From NCBI GenBank assembly GCA_016165875.1, contig JABBOT010000004.1, positions 15,315,672-15,379,671 on the forward strand: a stretch of 64,000 bases of DNA, in the 5' to 3' direction. Within the stretch, counting starts at the first letter, position 1; every line of letters starts with the position of its first letter. The position numbers and the translations under genes were made by a program. The notes under the pieces are model-generated. The model had not been told where the DNA came from and did not search any database. It saw only the letters and a list, made by a program, of their open reading frames with translations. Positions 23,116-35,899 of the stretch are shown piece after piece. This DNA comes from Acanthopleura granulata. Taxonomy: Eukaryota > Mollusca > Polyplacophora > Chitonida > Chitonidae.

Positions 23116-26100
23116 ATGTCCAGTGCTAAGCATGTAGGTGTCTTGCTTCTCTCGTTGTCACACCTGTACCTGTACGTTACACAGCAATGTGACTTGGACG
23201 TCATAAGGATTCCAGGAGACATTGTTTTGTCCACGATCGCTGGTATTCGGGAGCCACACGATGGCTTGTGTGGCAAGTACATCCCAGGAGAAATCCAGGC
23301 ACTCACTGCCATGGTGTGGTCAATAGAGAAATTGAATGGCTCATCCACTGGAAATTCTTACATACCGGGCAAAACAATAGGTAAGGATTGTCTTGATCGC
23401 GCCGTTCTATATGTGTTAAATACTGAACCGTTTCCTAAACCACTAAAAACTGATAGTAGGAAAGCATATACAATTACTTTCGCTTGTTTACTATGGGAAA
23501 CTTAAAGCGAACGTCGACTTGTTGGGAAAGCGGCCACATACATGGATATTTTTCTAACAAGGTTTGTTTTTTCATTTCTGATTTTCAAGGAGGTATGGTG
23601 TTACCCTCCTCTACTTACGAATATACGAATGTTAGCTTGCTTGGGATGGTGTTATATAGTGATGATGGCTGATAAATGGTGGTGGTGTTGTGTGTGTGTG
23701 TGTGGGGGGGGGGGGGTATTGTGTAAAAATCACCACCCAAATGCAGCTGGGATCCAGAAATGGGGAAGCACATTTTAATCCACTGGCTGGATATTAATGT
23801 ATTGACTAAATCAGAGAAGAGTGCATAGCATATCTGGACGAAAAGGCCTTTCTTAATGACATTACATCATAGTTAAACAGGCTTATCTTGAAATTCCTCA
23901 AAATATGAAACTCGTGCTTTTAGTATTTATAGCAGTTTATAACTTTAAAGCAGTTGCAAAGCTATCCACAGTATACATTTTGCGTACTTGATTACCGATT
24001 TTGAAATGTAATACGTGCACAAAGTTGATATTATGGAATGGTACTTATCTGGGCTATTGTAAACTAATAACCGAAAATTTACGGTATATATCGCCTCTCT
24101 TGGTTTTAAATATGGCATACACCTGTTGCATAGATTCGGAATAACAAAACTCGCCGTCAAGACGGACACCTGCCCACGCTAGAGAAGGTGGTAACAATAA
24201 ACGTAATGCAGGTGTGAAATATTAAAGCACAACGAAGTATGTGTAGTTAAAGATATCGGTTTATATATTTCAGAATATGTTAAAAGTTATATAACATGTG
24301 CAGATTCTGTTATTCTCGTATGTCCTGTTCTTGTGGGTGTATGTTTGTCAGTAGATTAATTGTTATCCGAGAAGGCCTCTAAAGTCCTCCTTTCCGTTAG
24401 TTAAGTAGGGCAGGTATATTTCTTCTGGACTTATTTGTAGTCATTGCTAGTTGAATGGTGTGCATCCTAAAGCCATGTTTATTTTATTGTACACCGATAG
24501 AGGTAAACATGCACCAGTCGTGCACACACCGTGATTATAGCCTCCAGTATAGTACTGTGGTTTCTGCCCTGACCCACAACAGGTCAGTGCTTCTATTGGA
24601 GGTTTAATCCAGGTATACAACTTACACCCAACTCAAAACTATATAAAGTGCACTCCCGTTAAACACACACTACATCCGGGAGTATTCTAAAAAGATGTCA
24701 TCAGCCCTCAGTACATCCGGGAGTATCCTAAAAAGATGTCATTAACCCTCAGTACATCCGGGACTACTCTAACAAGAATAGCAAGCAGTACATCCAGGTG
24801 TCTGCAAAAATAGTCAATACTGAACACGAATGACAGTGTAAGTGTCATTGTTGCAGGATGTGCGTATCTTAAAGCGAATCTTAAATTCTTTAGTTTTGTC
24901 CATTGCCAACATTTTTATACGGGGGCGAAAGTTTAGCAAACAGATATAGGCCGTTCGTTTATGACAATCTCATATCTAGATCAGCTTTAATACAAACTGA
25001 TTCTGATCAATGCCAGTGCCTGTCTACATGTATACATTGCCGTCATGAAACACGACTTTCACATTCACATTCACAATTATATTTAGAAAATCCACAGTAC
25101 TGACAGAAGATGTCATGTTTTCTTGCAATGAACGTTGTATGTTATAGTTACCTTTTACATTATATTCCTGTGTAAAGCAGAAATCTACTGGTAGGAAAAT
25201 TCCCCGATGCCTACTCCGTGGCATTGTTGTTACATTGTAAAGTGGTTGTTTATTTAAATGTGATGACAACATAGCATTCCAAGTATTTCTGAACTAGTGA
25301 CGTTTAATAAAGTGCAATTATAAATTGCAATTAACATCACAGTATATTTTCCCAGTTTCTTTGGGAGCGTAAGTTGCTACTATTTAAGCATTTACATAAA
25401 ATATAAATGTAAATATTTCTTTGAAAATGGTGGTGTGACTATTACTATACAATATTTGCATGTAGTTTCATTAAAATATGAGTTATTTCGGCCCTTATGC
25501 CTAAAGCATAAATAGATTGCTTGAAAAAGACGCAATGTAGCTTGCCTAAAATTACACATGAACTAAGTTAATCAACTACTTTGATTACGACATCTTTGAT
25601 TCTATGAGGTTATTTGTTGACGAGTATAATAGTGTTTAATTTGGATAACTTTTTGTGTACAGATTAAGCTCCAAAATCAACTTGATCCGTACATAACTTT
25701 TGCAGATTTAACGTCGGATATAGATATGAAAATAACTTCTTATATCACCTATAATTGGAAAGAATAGGGGCATATTATTATTTTAAGCTAAGGGCTTCTT
25801 TATAGTAATTAGCTTGTATTTGGAAGACTAATTTGGAAAACCATGAAATTCTAATTATTTTGGCTTATCACACTGATTTCCATCCATCACTTTGCCTGGG
25901 TTTATGGATCAAGTTTTCTGTAATTTGCTCGTGCATATTTCTTGAAAACTTACTCCAGGGTCGAGAAAATGAAACTGACACATTTAAAATTGTATTCTGA
26001 ATATACTTGGGTATACATGGAAGATAGGCCATCAAAAGCATCAAAAGCAGGCTTTGTGAACACTGACATCAACAATCTTAGATTGCATGTTACAGTAACC

Positions 26101-29100
26101 CTCAGTTACTTTGTGTTGAACCCTTAATTGGGCTTTGCCACAGTTGACCCGGTACTTCCGCAATGATTGATGAATGGCATTCAGGTATCTGTTTCGACGG
26201 ACATTCAGTGATCAGGCCATTTGGACAATATTTAACACCGCACGGTTTCCACCAATAATAAACGTGTTAGGAGCCTCTAACTAATGCGGTCGTCGTGCGT
26301 TCAAGTCCAGCTCATACTGGCTTACTCTCCAAACGTACACTGGCAGATCTGCCAGTAAACTGTGGATGGTCGTGGATTGCTTCCGAGCTCTGTCCGGTTT
26401 CCTCCCTCCATAATACTGTTGTCATATGAGTGAAATCCTTCAATATGGCGTAAAACACTACTCAGATAAATAAATACCTAAATAAACATCTTTATTCTTT
26501 AGTGTTTCGTTAACTTTAGTAAAAACTGTGCTAAATTATGTTAAGAAAAGTTCTTTATAAATATAAAAACAAAAGAGTTCAGGTATAAAGCAACTATTTT
26601 AGATATACGCTTGTTCTGAATTATTTCATTGAACACTGTCTATATGTTTAGGTATCGACATATCTGACAATTGCAACCTTGAGAGGAGGGCCGTGAAGAT
26701 AACCATCGACACACTAATCAGAGCAGGATATCGTGACCTTGCTATGTGTTCCAAAGCTGAGCAAGCCTATGAAAACTCAACGGTGGTCGGTACGGATCAG
26801 TTTGCTTGCCGTTTGTGTGTGGAAGCGTAAATTAAACTGTATAGTCTGGAAACACAATGAAAGATATTTCTGGTGATTTTCAAACTGATCATAGGCGATA
26901 AGTTGATTGTCTCTGATGATGATTGAAAAATTCTAAATTTTCACATGTAATTCTTTTTATGTTTTTCAAAGCCTCCATCTTGAAGATCTCTGTCAATGTT
27001 GATTACATAATCTGGCATGTATATATCTTATTTCCATTTATATTCATCGCATTCCATTACAACGGAGTCCCCATATTTAAGACGTCATTTGTCCTAAAAG
27101 ACGGTCCCTGTTTCACCTAAATATTCCAGACGTCTCGGTTGCTATGTGCTATGCCCAGCTACATGGCGATACATCATCTTATTACTGACGTCTTGTTATC
27201 TAACATTATCAGTAACTATGGTATCTTACATTTGAATGCTTCAGTTGTTATAAGAAATCACCTTATTGTATATGTAGGTATCATCGACACATCGACCAGC
27301 CAAACTGTCCAGCAAGTAGCCAACCTTGTTCAGGGTAGCCATTTACCTGTCATAGGTTCTGCTGCCACAGCAGCCGGCCTTGGCAATAACACGAAGTACC
27401 CGTCCTTTTATCGCACCGTGCCGTCAGATGTCGAACAAACAAAGGTAAACATAAGATTAATCTTATTTATCTGAAACCAAAGCTAATGAGAACTAGAACT
27501 GATGATTAAATTCGTACAATGTTTCAGTTAGTCAGTAACATGGTGAGAGGGGTATTTTATGTATATGGACGTGCTTTGTGTATATGTATGCGCTTTTAAG
27601 GCTATGGAATGAAGGGTTTATGAATTCACAGAAATTAGAACCTTCAGTATCTAAATTAAATGTAGCATTTACTTCAAATACATTCCGCTTATTCATTCGT
27701 GTTGGTTTTGTCATCTTTATGGAAATATGTTGCAGGTTTTACTTGAGACGGTAAAGCAACTGAACTGGACATATATAGCGGTTGTCTATACTACTGATGC
27801 ATATGGCACGGATGGAGTGAATTTGCTACGAGAACTCACCGCGGCCGAGGAAAAGGTGTGCATTATAACGGAAGTGTCGATCTCGCCTCATGAAACGCGA
27901 CCAGAGACTGCAAAAGGTATTCTTACTTCGTTAGCATCCAAGCTTATCCAGACCCGTCATGGTCAACTGGGTATCGTTTATATTGGCCAACTTTCCCAAG
28001 CGGTTCTTCTGGTGCGCACGCAGCAAGAAGGTGCCAGGAAGTACGCCAAGGATTTCAAAAGATTATTTTGGGTCATGTCGGAAGCCATTGGAACCAACAA
28101 GGAGCTAATTTCAACATCAAGTCAGGAGCAACTAGGCGGGCTGATTACGGTTGCTTTTCCCTCACGCACATTAAAGGAATTCAAGAGTTACTTTCTTGAC
28201 AATCTGGAGAACGTAATTCGGGGTAACTCAGATCATCCACTTTCAGGATTACTTAGGAAGTACTTGGAGGCGTCATACAATTGTGAATTTGATAACCCCC
28301 TGGACAGCTGTTCTCGCATACAAAGGTCAGATTTAGAAAACAGCTATCTGCAGTCGGACTATGTAGCCAGTGTAATCGATGCTGTTTATGTCCTTGTCAC
28401 AGCTCTCAAAAATGACCCATCATCTTGCACTCGGAATCCAGCGTGTGTTCCGCCGTCCTTCAAATACAGAAGCCTCGTGAGATCAGTGGGCCAAACAACT
28501 TTGGATTACTCGAAGATTGAAGAAAGCTTTGCTCCTTATGAGTTCCGCCTGCTAAAGAGAGTCATCAAATTTAACGATGCTGGCGAGCTTGTGACAAACG
28601 ACCGGACCGCTTCGTATGAGATTTACAACGTTTGGATGAACAAGCACAACCTTGTAAGAAGCGTATGTTTCTCTTCGTTATGGAGAAAAAAAAAGGGTTT
28701 TTTTTTTAAAAAGTCTTGCTGCATTCGTAAATACATACAACCACATGTTTTATCTATGTCTACAGATAAACTTAACATTAGCACTTCCTGTAGAATTCTT
28801 TGTCTTTCAGAGACCATTTTACAAACAGGGTGTAAGTTATGTCAAAGGTAGCTGTCCTGATGACACATACTGTAGAGATACTTCTCCATGGTAGTTACCT
28901 TTCGGGTCCCCGATGTAATATGATTATGACGTTTTACACCTGTCTTGATTGGGCGTTATCTCTTGAATTATAGGTTGGGAGCAACACAAACAAAACACTG
29001 ACCTTACATAAGGACAAGATTTTTGTGAGAGATCCCGATTTAGGATTATCTCTCAGCGGTGCCAATCTTCCAAGGTCCACATGCGATTCGTCTTGCACAG

Positions 29101-32100
29101 AGTGTATACCTGAGGAGGATGTTCACTTTTCTTATATCCCAGGCGATATTCTTATCCTCGGTTTATTCTCATTGAGTGAAAAGAGTGATGGAGATTTTGA
29201 ATGTGGCGAGTTCCGCAGTAATACAGTTTCCTATCTAACATTTGAAGCATTTGAGTACGCAATTAGTGTTGTTCAAAGACAGTACCCGATGTTGAATTTC
29301 GGGGGGATAGCTTTCGATGATTGTTACAACCCTTTAAGGGCTGAATATATTTTATCTAACTTCCTGAGCGGCAAATATAAACTTCTTGACCATAAGACGA
29401 ACACGTACATTGACCCCAACAAAGTGATTCTGGTTATTGGTCCCCTGTCCAGCGATGTCACACTTGAAGTGGCCGACATGCTCAAGCGACTCCGCATTCC
29501 ACAAATATCCTATGGCGCTACATCCACAGACTTGGATGACCGAGAAAAGTACCCTTACTTCCTGCGAACCGTCCCTAGCGACGAGACCCAGGTGAAGGCC
29601 ATTGTCAATTTGCTGGATGCCATGGACTGGAAATATGTAGCTGTTATGTATATGCATAACAATTATGGCACAGAGGGAATGAAGACATTCAAGAAATATG
29701 CCAACAAAAGAGGTATTTGTTTAGCTGACACTGTTCCAATATCCAAGACAATTATTGAGAAAGACTTTAAAGAAATAGTTTCTACTCTCCGTCGCGCATA
29801 TGCCAAAGTTATTGTATATTTTGGCATTGATACTCTAGCGGAAAAAGTTCTTGACAGCCTGCGAGTTGATGCAGATCGAGGAGAGTTTCTCTTCGTTGCC
29901 ACCGAGGCCTGGGGTGTCAACGAAGCATTATTGAAGGAAGGTCGGGAAAATTATGCCGGAGGGACTTTAGTGTTGCATTCTGACACAACAATGTACGACA
30001 ATAGTGAACAGTTCAAAGCATTCGTCAGTCAGAAAGACCCATTTACGTGCACTAAATGTGACTGGTTAAGGCTGTTCTGGCAAGATCGTTTTAACTGCAA
30101 GTTTGAGGATGGATTTATATCTAATAAACAAGATCTTCCACTGTGTAATAAACTAAAGCATGGGAAATTCAATGCGTCAGACCTTAACAAATACAGCCGT
30201 GACCAAAGAGTAGTGCACACTGTTAACGCTGTCTTGGCAGGGGCGAAAGGCATACAAGAGGTGTTCAAAAGGCTCTGTCGAGGAGAAACATGCACCCCTT
30301 CATCTATTTCGGAGAGAACGATAAGTGGAGTAGAGATGTTGACCAACGCCATTTCCTATGTAACGTTGTCCACTCAAGATAAGAAAATTTTCGATGGAAA
30401 CGGAAACGGAAATATTGGGTTCACCATTTTTAATATCCAATATTCAACTTTAAAATCCAGATACACCTACATTGATGTGAGTATGTACTCCTAAATATGC
30501 CAGTTTTCAAATTTAAGTAAGATCAAATCTGTTTCCATGTTGTATGATAAAGGTAACAACGACAGGGCGTACTCGGTAATGTACATCAAACTACTGCTTT
30601 TAGCTGATTCCGCTTAATGGTGGCATTGGCTGTCTCATACTTATACCCAAGCCCTTACAGGATATGTCTGCTCTGGTTTTACTCGTTATGCTGTAGTCTT
30701 TTATAAAGTTACATTTTCCAAGCTATGTCCGGATATTCTTGCGATCGTGTTTGCTATGTCAGATCTGAAATCTGACAGAAGGCTGTCCACAACTTTAGCC
30801 GCCTATTTCGTTTCATGGGCTTCACTTGATTTCAGTAACATTCTCTCCGTGGTTAGGTAAATGGACCAGGCAAACAGAGTACTGGTTTATGCAGGAACGC
30901 CCATGTTGGTTGATGCTGGTATACGAATGTCGGTTTCAACACCTAGGTACAATATAAAAGATTAACACGGGGAGTAAACCAAATGTGTGTGTGTGTGTCT
31001 CTCTCTCTATATATAATTTAAACTGTTTTTTCTCTTTATAGGTGGGGAAGTATAAGAATAATATATTCGTATTACACAAAGACAAACTGGCATTCTATGA
31101 CATGTATGGTAGTCAACAATCTTCAGTTAAGTCTGAATGTGTCTTGAAGAACCAGTGTTTAGAATGTATAAACCAAACCAGGCAGCATTCGGATTATACC
31201 CCATGCACGACTCTGGTGAGCAACTCATCCTCAACGACCAGGAATTTAGAAGGTCCACTTATCGGTGTGTCTGTGTTTGCTGGTGTGGTGACAATTTTAT
31301 TGCTGGCTGCAGTTACCTTCCACTGTGTTTGTGAAAGGAGAAATCAACAACTTCAGGAAATACATGGTAGGTGAAAATACAATAATTCTGAACAAACACA
31401 TAAACGCAACACTATTATATTTTCACAAAATAATGCTTTGGTTTTTGTCAATATAATACCGAGGAGATGGCAATGAGCAAAACCCCTACTCTTGTGTACG
31501 TTCCATGCCTCAAACCAGACTGTTGTCGATTTCAACCCTAATCACCATTTTGACCCGTTTGACAGGTGTGGCTACAATCTGTAGTATTCAGTGATCTGTG
31601 TTTGTCCCTGGTACTCCTTCCCTCAGGTGTACAAAAGGCCACTCGTGGATTACAAGTTCTGTCAAAAGGCACTATGCCACAGATGACACAAAAACAACGA
31701 GAGCAGGCCATGGGCATACTCGACGCTGGTACGTCCCTTAGAGCATTCGTCAACGTTTAATCATCTCAGAAGACGTCATGAAAAATTCGGCACAACAGCT
31801 AATCATCCGTATGCCCGCCGACCGCCTGTAACGACACCCGACCATGACAGCCATATTCGTCTCCACCACCTCTGGGACCGTTTCAGGCCAGTCACCGCCA
31901 CGGCTAATGAAACAGTTGGGCTCAATAATAACTGGATTTTCCGCTCAAACGGTACCGAATCGCCACAGAGTAGCGAATTTGCGAGCCCGTAGACCACTCC
32001 AGGGTAACATTTCAGCGTGAAAATGCCCGTAAGCATGTTGCTACAGTTCCCAGAGTATTTCTACGGTATTTCTAGAGTTTGAAGTGCTCGACTGGCCAGC

Positions 32101-33319
32101 ATATTCACCAAATGTACATCTGTCTGATGTCCTCGATCGGTATGTTCGTCGGCGAAATCCAGTTCCGGGTAACATCGCGAAGTTGCGTGCGGCTCTCACA
32201 CAGAAGTGGGAAAACATTCCGCGAGTCACAATTGTCCATCTCATCAGGTCTATGTTTCGAGAATGTGTTGCAGTGCAGCAGACAAACGGCTGATATACTC
32301 GGTACTGAACTGTGGAATTTCCCAAACTGACCTCACCCCTGTTTCCTAATCTGCCTCAGCGTTACTATCAGTTGTCCATTTCCATCAGGTATGGAAATGT
32401 ATGGCTAAGACTCCATTTTATGCCTCCGTACAAAACGGTATTGAAAGGAATTTTATCATAATATTGGGTGTTGCGTTTATATTTTTGTTCAGTAAATAAT
32501 CTGTCTACATCTACATACCGCACAAGGAAGACTGAATAAGTGCAAACGACTTACGACTTAGTTAAAGCCTTGAAGACGTAATGCTAAGTAAGTCAATCCC
32601 AGTGGGCTGCTAGGTTTAAAATAACGATATGTTTCGACACGTACAGAGTTCAGATTGTATACTCTATTGAATGTCGGCAGATCTACCTAGTGCTGTATGA
32701 ACGAGACCAGTTTCTGGTACGATCGAGGTAATGTTGCACGTATTTCGACAATAAACACAGTGCAGCAAAATATGCTTTGAAGTGATAGCATAAATGTAAC
32801 TCAAATTTAAATATTTGTTACCCACTACATTCTTGATATTGCACAGAAATAATACCTGATCATAAATATTTCTTGCACGATGAATGGTTAAACGTTTGTG
32901 TTATAGGTGAACCAAACCTCTACCATGTAGCTGAGGGACGAGACAATACTGGATTTGCCCCTTCCGAATCCACGACCGTCAACCACGGAGTCCTTGAATC
33001 CAACGACTACAACCAAGATGGTGGTGGTCCTCTTTATCAGGAAATCAACCATACCGGTCCCAGCGGTAATGCTTCTCGAATTTCTGCCTGGCTTGAGCAT
33101 TCAAGAACATCCAGCGCAAGTGCAAATTCCAGCAATTCCCACCAACTGGCTTCTGTCTTAAGCGGGTCATCCGGAAAGACCAGCCTTGCGCAGAGCTGCA
33201 GTTGCCCGAACTCATCGCTCAAGCGTGTGGAAACGGAATGTGGTTATATTCTTATATGTGTAAATTGCCGAGGAATTTCACCACTGCCGCTGTCACAAAG
33301 TGCAGTGTCTTCTGTGTGA
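23116..33319 (+). CDS. Tandem Venus-flytrap single-pass receptor (class C GPCR-type ligand domains)
   Basis: Seven exons join in frame: 23116-23380, 26652-26789, 27278-27444, 27736-28653, 28974-30476, 31042-31366 and 32907-33319. All introns are GT-AG, and the sum is 3729 nt (1242 residues plus stop). Residues 1-25 form a signal peptide. Residues about 30-496 are a first ANF/PBP1-type domain (RTVPSD, WTYIAVVY, YGTDG). Residues about 540-997 are a second (GPLSSD, YGATSTDL, RTVPSDETQ, WKYVAVMY, NNYGTEG). Each is followed by 'VG....' and a short cysteine stretch rather than the full cysteine-rich domain of metabotropic glutamate receptors. One membrane helix (about 1070-1092, LIGVSVFAGVVTILLL) leads to a 150-residue serine-rich tail with LYHV and LYQEI. 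No seven-helix, kinase or cyclase region follows before the stop. The role is probably extracellular small-molecule or peptide sensing at the cell surface; the ligand is unknown. N-glycosylation sequons are frequent. Confidence 0.85.
23688..23716. repeat. (GT)n followed by a G-run
   Basis: A short TG dinucleotide run passes into about 13 consecutive G bases inside intron 1 of the receptor gene. G-runs of this type can be length-variable. Confidence 0.9.
24671..24800. repeat. 41-bp tandem repeat, three to four copies
   Basis: Units begin TACATCC(G/A)GG at 24671, 24712, 24753 and 24789. The first three share 'gagtat(t/c)ctaaaaagatgtcat.a.ccctcag'. It lies in intron 1 of the receptor gene. Confidence 0.8.
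26255..26490 (+). mobile_element. tRNA-headed SINE, near full length
   Basis: The head has a box A-like TGTTAGGAG and a box B-like GCGTTCAAGTCC at about 26297, so it is tRNA-derived. The body reads 'ggatggtcgtggattgc', 'tccggtttcctccctccataat' and 'gtcatatgagtgaaat'. The 3' end is 'atggcgtaaaacact' followed by aaataaata. The body resembles the MetaSINE/BivaMD-type core of molluscs (from memory). It sits in intron 1 of the receptor gene, about 160 bases before exon 2. Confidence 0.75.
31383..32497 (+). mobile_element. Internally deleted Tc1/mariner element in receptor intron 6
   Basis: Terminal inverted repeats are visible: CTGAACAAACACATAAACGC at 31388 and the complement of GCGTTTATATTTTTGTTCAG at about 32474-32493, next to TA dinucleotides. 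Between them lie Tc1 transposase pieces: MTQKQREQAMGIL (N-terminal helix-turn-helix); RRRHEKFGTTANHP and RPPVTTPDHDSHIRL after a shift; QRENARKHVA, the 'Q.DNA..H' block with E replacing the catalytic D; and WPAYSPNVHLSDVLD, where D replaces the catalytic E. The block with the first catalytic aspartate is deleted. The element is inactive and on the same strand as the host gene. Confidence 0.8.
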
Positions 33320-35890
33320 TGCGTTCAAGTCTGTAGACACGAGGGCCCTCTTAACTGATCAAAGCATCCGGACAGTTTAGATGCAATTATGCATAATTTG
33401 TAGTTAGAATGATCATTGCCCTTAAATGTTGACACAAGCAACTGCAGCGTGCATTTAGATCATGCATAACTGCTTTTTAAGTTGTTTATTTTTTACCCAA
33501 GAGAAACATCCTGAATGCACAAAAAGATTGGCAACATTGTCCACAACTTAATGAAATATGTATATCTTAAATAAACAAAAACTGGATGAAGAAACATTCC
33601 ATAAACAATGTTCTCTTTTAAGGAATTCAATCTCGACTTACATGTTTAACCAGAAATATGCGTCGTTTCTACACCTTGTATGTTTTGACATGTCACCTCT
33701 ATTCGAACAATACTTGGAAATCTTGATGTGCAGGTGTTCGGCATCAGTTATTAGCAATTACTAATGGTTTTGACGATCCCACTACGGCTGTGAAAGCTTG
33801 CCATAACTCTATATGTTAATATCTGTTGAATACAAAGAGACTATACACGGTGGGGTTTGGCCATAAATTTCAATCAAAACTACAGCATGGAGATTAAAAT
33901 CACAGTAGCGACGACAGTGAGACGTTTGGCAAATTGTCAGACGTAGCTGGTGAAATTGTCAATTTATCACAGTCACGTACTTTTCTAACTGGTCGTTATG
34001 CCACCGCTGAAGTGTTGACATTGGAACCTGTCCATATTTAAACTTTACTTGATACTATATTGACTGTGACAACTTACGGCGAGATAGCTGTTCAGGAAAT
34101 GACAGCAATCCGAACACATGAATAGTGAAGATATTTTCAAACTTTTATCTTCCCTAATCCTTAAAACCTGACGGCCACTGTACGTCTGAATTATTCTTGC
34201 AAACACCAGAATATGTGTGAGAGTATATATACATATACATACGTATGTATGTATGTATAATAAATCTATGTATTATGATATTGTTCACAGTTAACTTCGA
34301 GGCACTTTGGATTAGTTTTTTTCGTTGTATTGAAAGATTATGTCTTATTTACCTGTCAAGATGCTCATGAGAGTAAGTTTATTGTTCTTTGTAAAATTTT
34401 CTGATGTGCTTTCTAAAAGCAGTAATAAAAGCGTTTTATGTTTAACTCGTGTGTCTACTTTAACCATGTTTGTTTAGAAAGCAGAAAGTGTATTGAACAG
34501 CTGACTATTGTAAACGCCACCAGTGGTTTTCACTTGGCACACTGCAATGGTTAATCAAATGATGGTGACTTCTTCGTTAACGACATGAATTAAACAGACA
34601 ATGTCATCTTACAATGGTCATCTATAAAGTGCCAGATTTGGTACTGTGCACCTTAATGTTGGCTTTACATTAAGATGTAGCGGTATATGTTGGTGCATTT
34701 TTAACAAGAGCATTTTGTGTTAAAATATTTATGGAAGAGATTTGCTTTTAAACATTGGTAATCCCTGTTTGAATTGGAACAGCAACTGAAGAAGGATTTG
34801 TTGTTTTCCGGCGATAATGTAGTGGTTACCGATATTTTGAAACACCGGAATAATGAAATCCAATCAATTAAATCTGTCAGGTATAGCAATATAGAGAATA
34901 GAGAAGTCTCAAGAAGTGGAATTGCCCCTGTACTGCCCCGAGCATGTTTACTTAGAGGTGAGCTGCAGGCACTGTTAAGGAGGTAGTAAGGATAGAATCT
35001 GACCTACAGCTGATGAATATAAATTCTGAGATAGATAGTTTTTGCATTTTAATATATAATTTTGCAATTACACAATTAAATTTATACATTGTAAGATTGT
35101 TCGTGAAGAATTTCATGCATCAGTCATGTAATGTTTCCTTGTACAAATATATGTGAAGCCAGCAGTGCAGAATTCTCTTTAATTTAGAGTAGTGAAAAAA
35201 ACTGTTTCTGTCATAATAGTTTCTGTCACCGAAAATACAGGATATAATAAATGCGCCAAGTCACGTTATGTATATCATATATACATCCTGTGTTTTCGGT
35301 GTATGGCTTTCCAGTAAGGGTAACTAACTGTCTTTCTTAACGTATCGGCGTGACAGGAAACCGCTATGGTCTTTGTACAAAGGCAAGCCTCGGTAAGATG
35401 AACCATCTGAAAGCTCTGTGGTTTCCTGTTCGTCCTTTGAAGGTGAATATATTTTCCCACTGTACGGGCTGCTAAGAGCGAGCAGATCACTAATACACCA
35501 TCTGGTGAATGCGAAAAATGGATCCTGATAAACATTTCTCTTCGGTAACTTCAGCGCATATAGCCATATTCATACCTTGAACAGACGGATCTACGAAAAG
35601 CACCATTCGTAATGATGAGAACAACGATACATCACTGGAGCATTGTTTCTCCGGATTTCACACAGATGATACTTACGAGATATTTAAACCATTAATGAAC
35701 AACGGAACATCACATGAATGCCTTGATTATCGTCGAACAGGAGGAAGCGTTGTTGACTTTGACGTTGAACTGGCTGTTATTGGTTTTAGTAAACACAGAA
35801 AAATGTATCTATGTATGCTTGGAGTTTACGTCGTATTAAACAATTTTTCAGTCATATGATAAGAAGTTTTTAAAATGTAGATATGTTGTC
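33320..35890. other. Intergenic stretch, no supported gene
   Basis: AT-rich DNA with a (gtat)n microsatellite at about 34.22-34.26 kb. A 70-codon frame at 34774-34986 has no recognisable family, start context or splice sites and is not called. Confidence 0.4.
33570..33575 (+). promoter_or_regulatory. Candidate polyadenylation signal of the receptor gene
   Basis: AATAAA lies 251 bases after the stop codon in an AT-rich context and is the first perfect signal noticed there. Actual cleavage is not shown. Confidence 0.35.
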
Positions 35891-35899
35891 ACCTTGTGG

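Noticed and set aside
23484..23778. Frames after exon 1 of the receptor as an alternative exon
   Set aside because: Exon 1 has a clear GTAAGG donor at 23381 and exon 2 restores the phase; the frames cross a (GT)n/G-run and show no flytrap motifs.
26255..26340. A functional tRNA gene
   Set aside because: Boxes A and B are present but the cloverleaf arms do not pair, and a SINE body and tail follow.
26923..27250. Frames between exons 2 and 3 as extra receptor exons
   Set aside because: The phase already closes from 26789 to 27278, and the residues do not fit the domain.
23116..33319. Calling the gene a metabotropic glutamate receptor
   Set aside because: The ligand domains are related, but the reading ends after one helix and a tail. 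No seven-helix exon is visible through the next 9 kb.
34774..34986. 70-codon open frame as a small gene
   Set aside because: No recognisable family, no signal peptide, no splice sites and no start context; its length is expected by chance in this composition.
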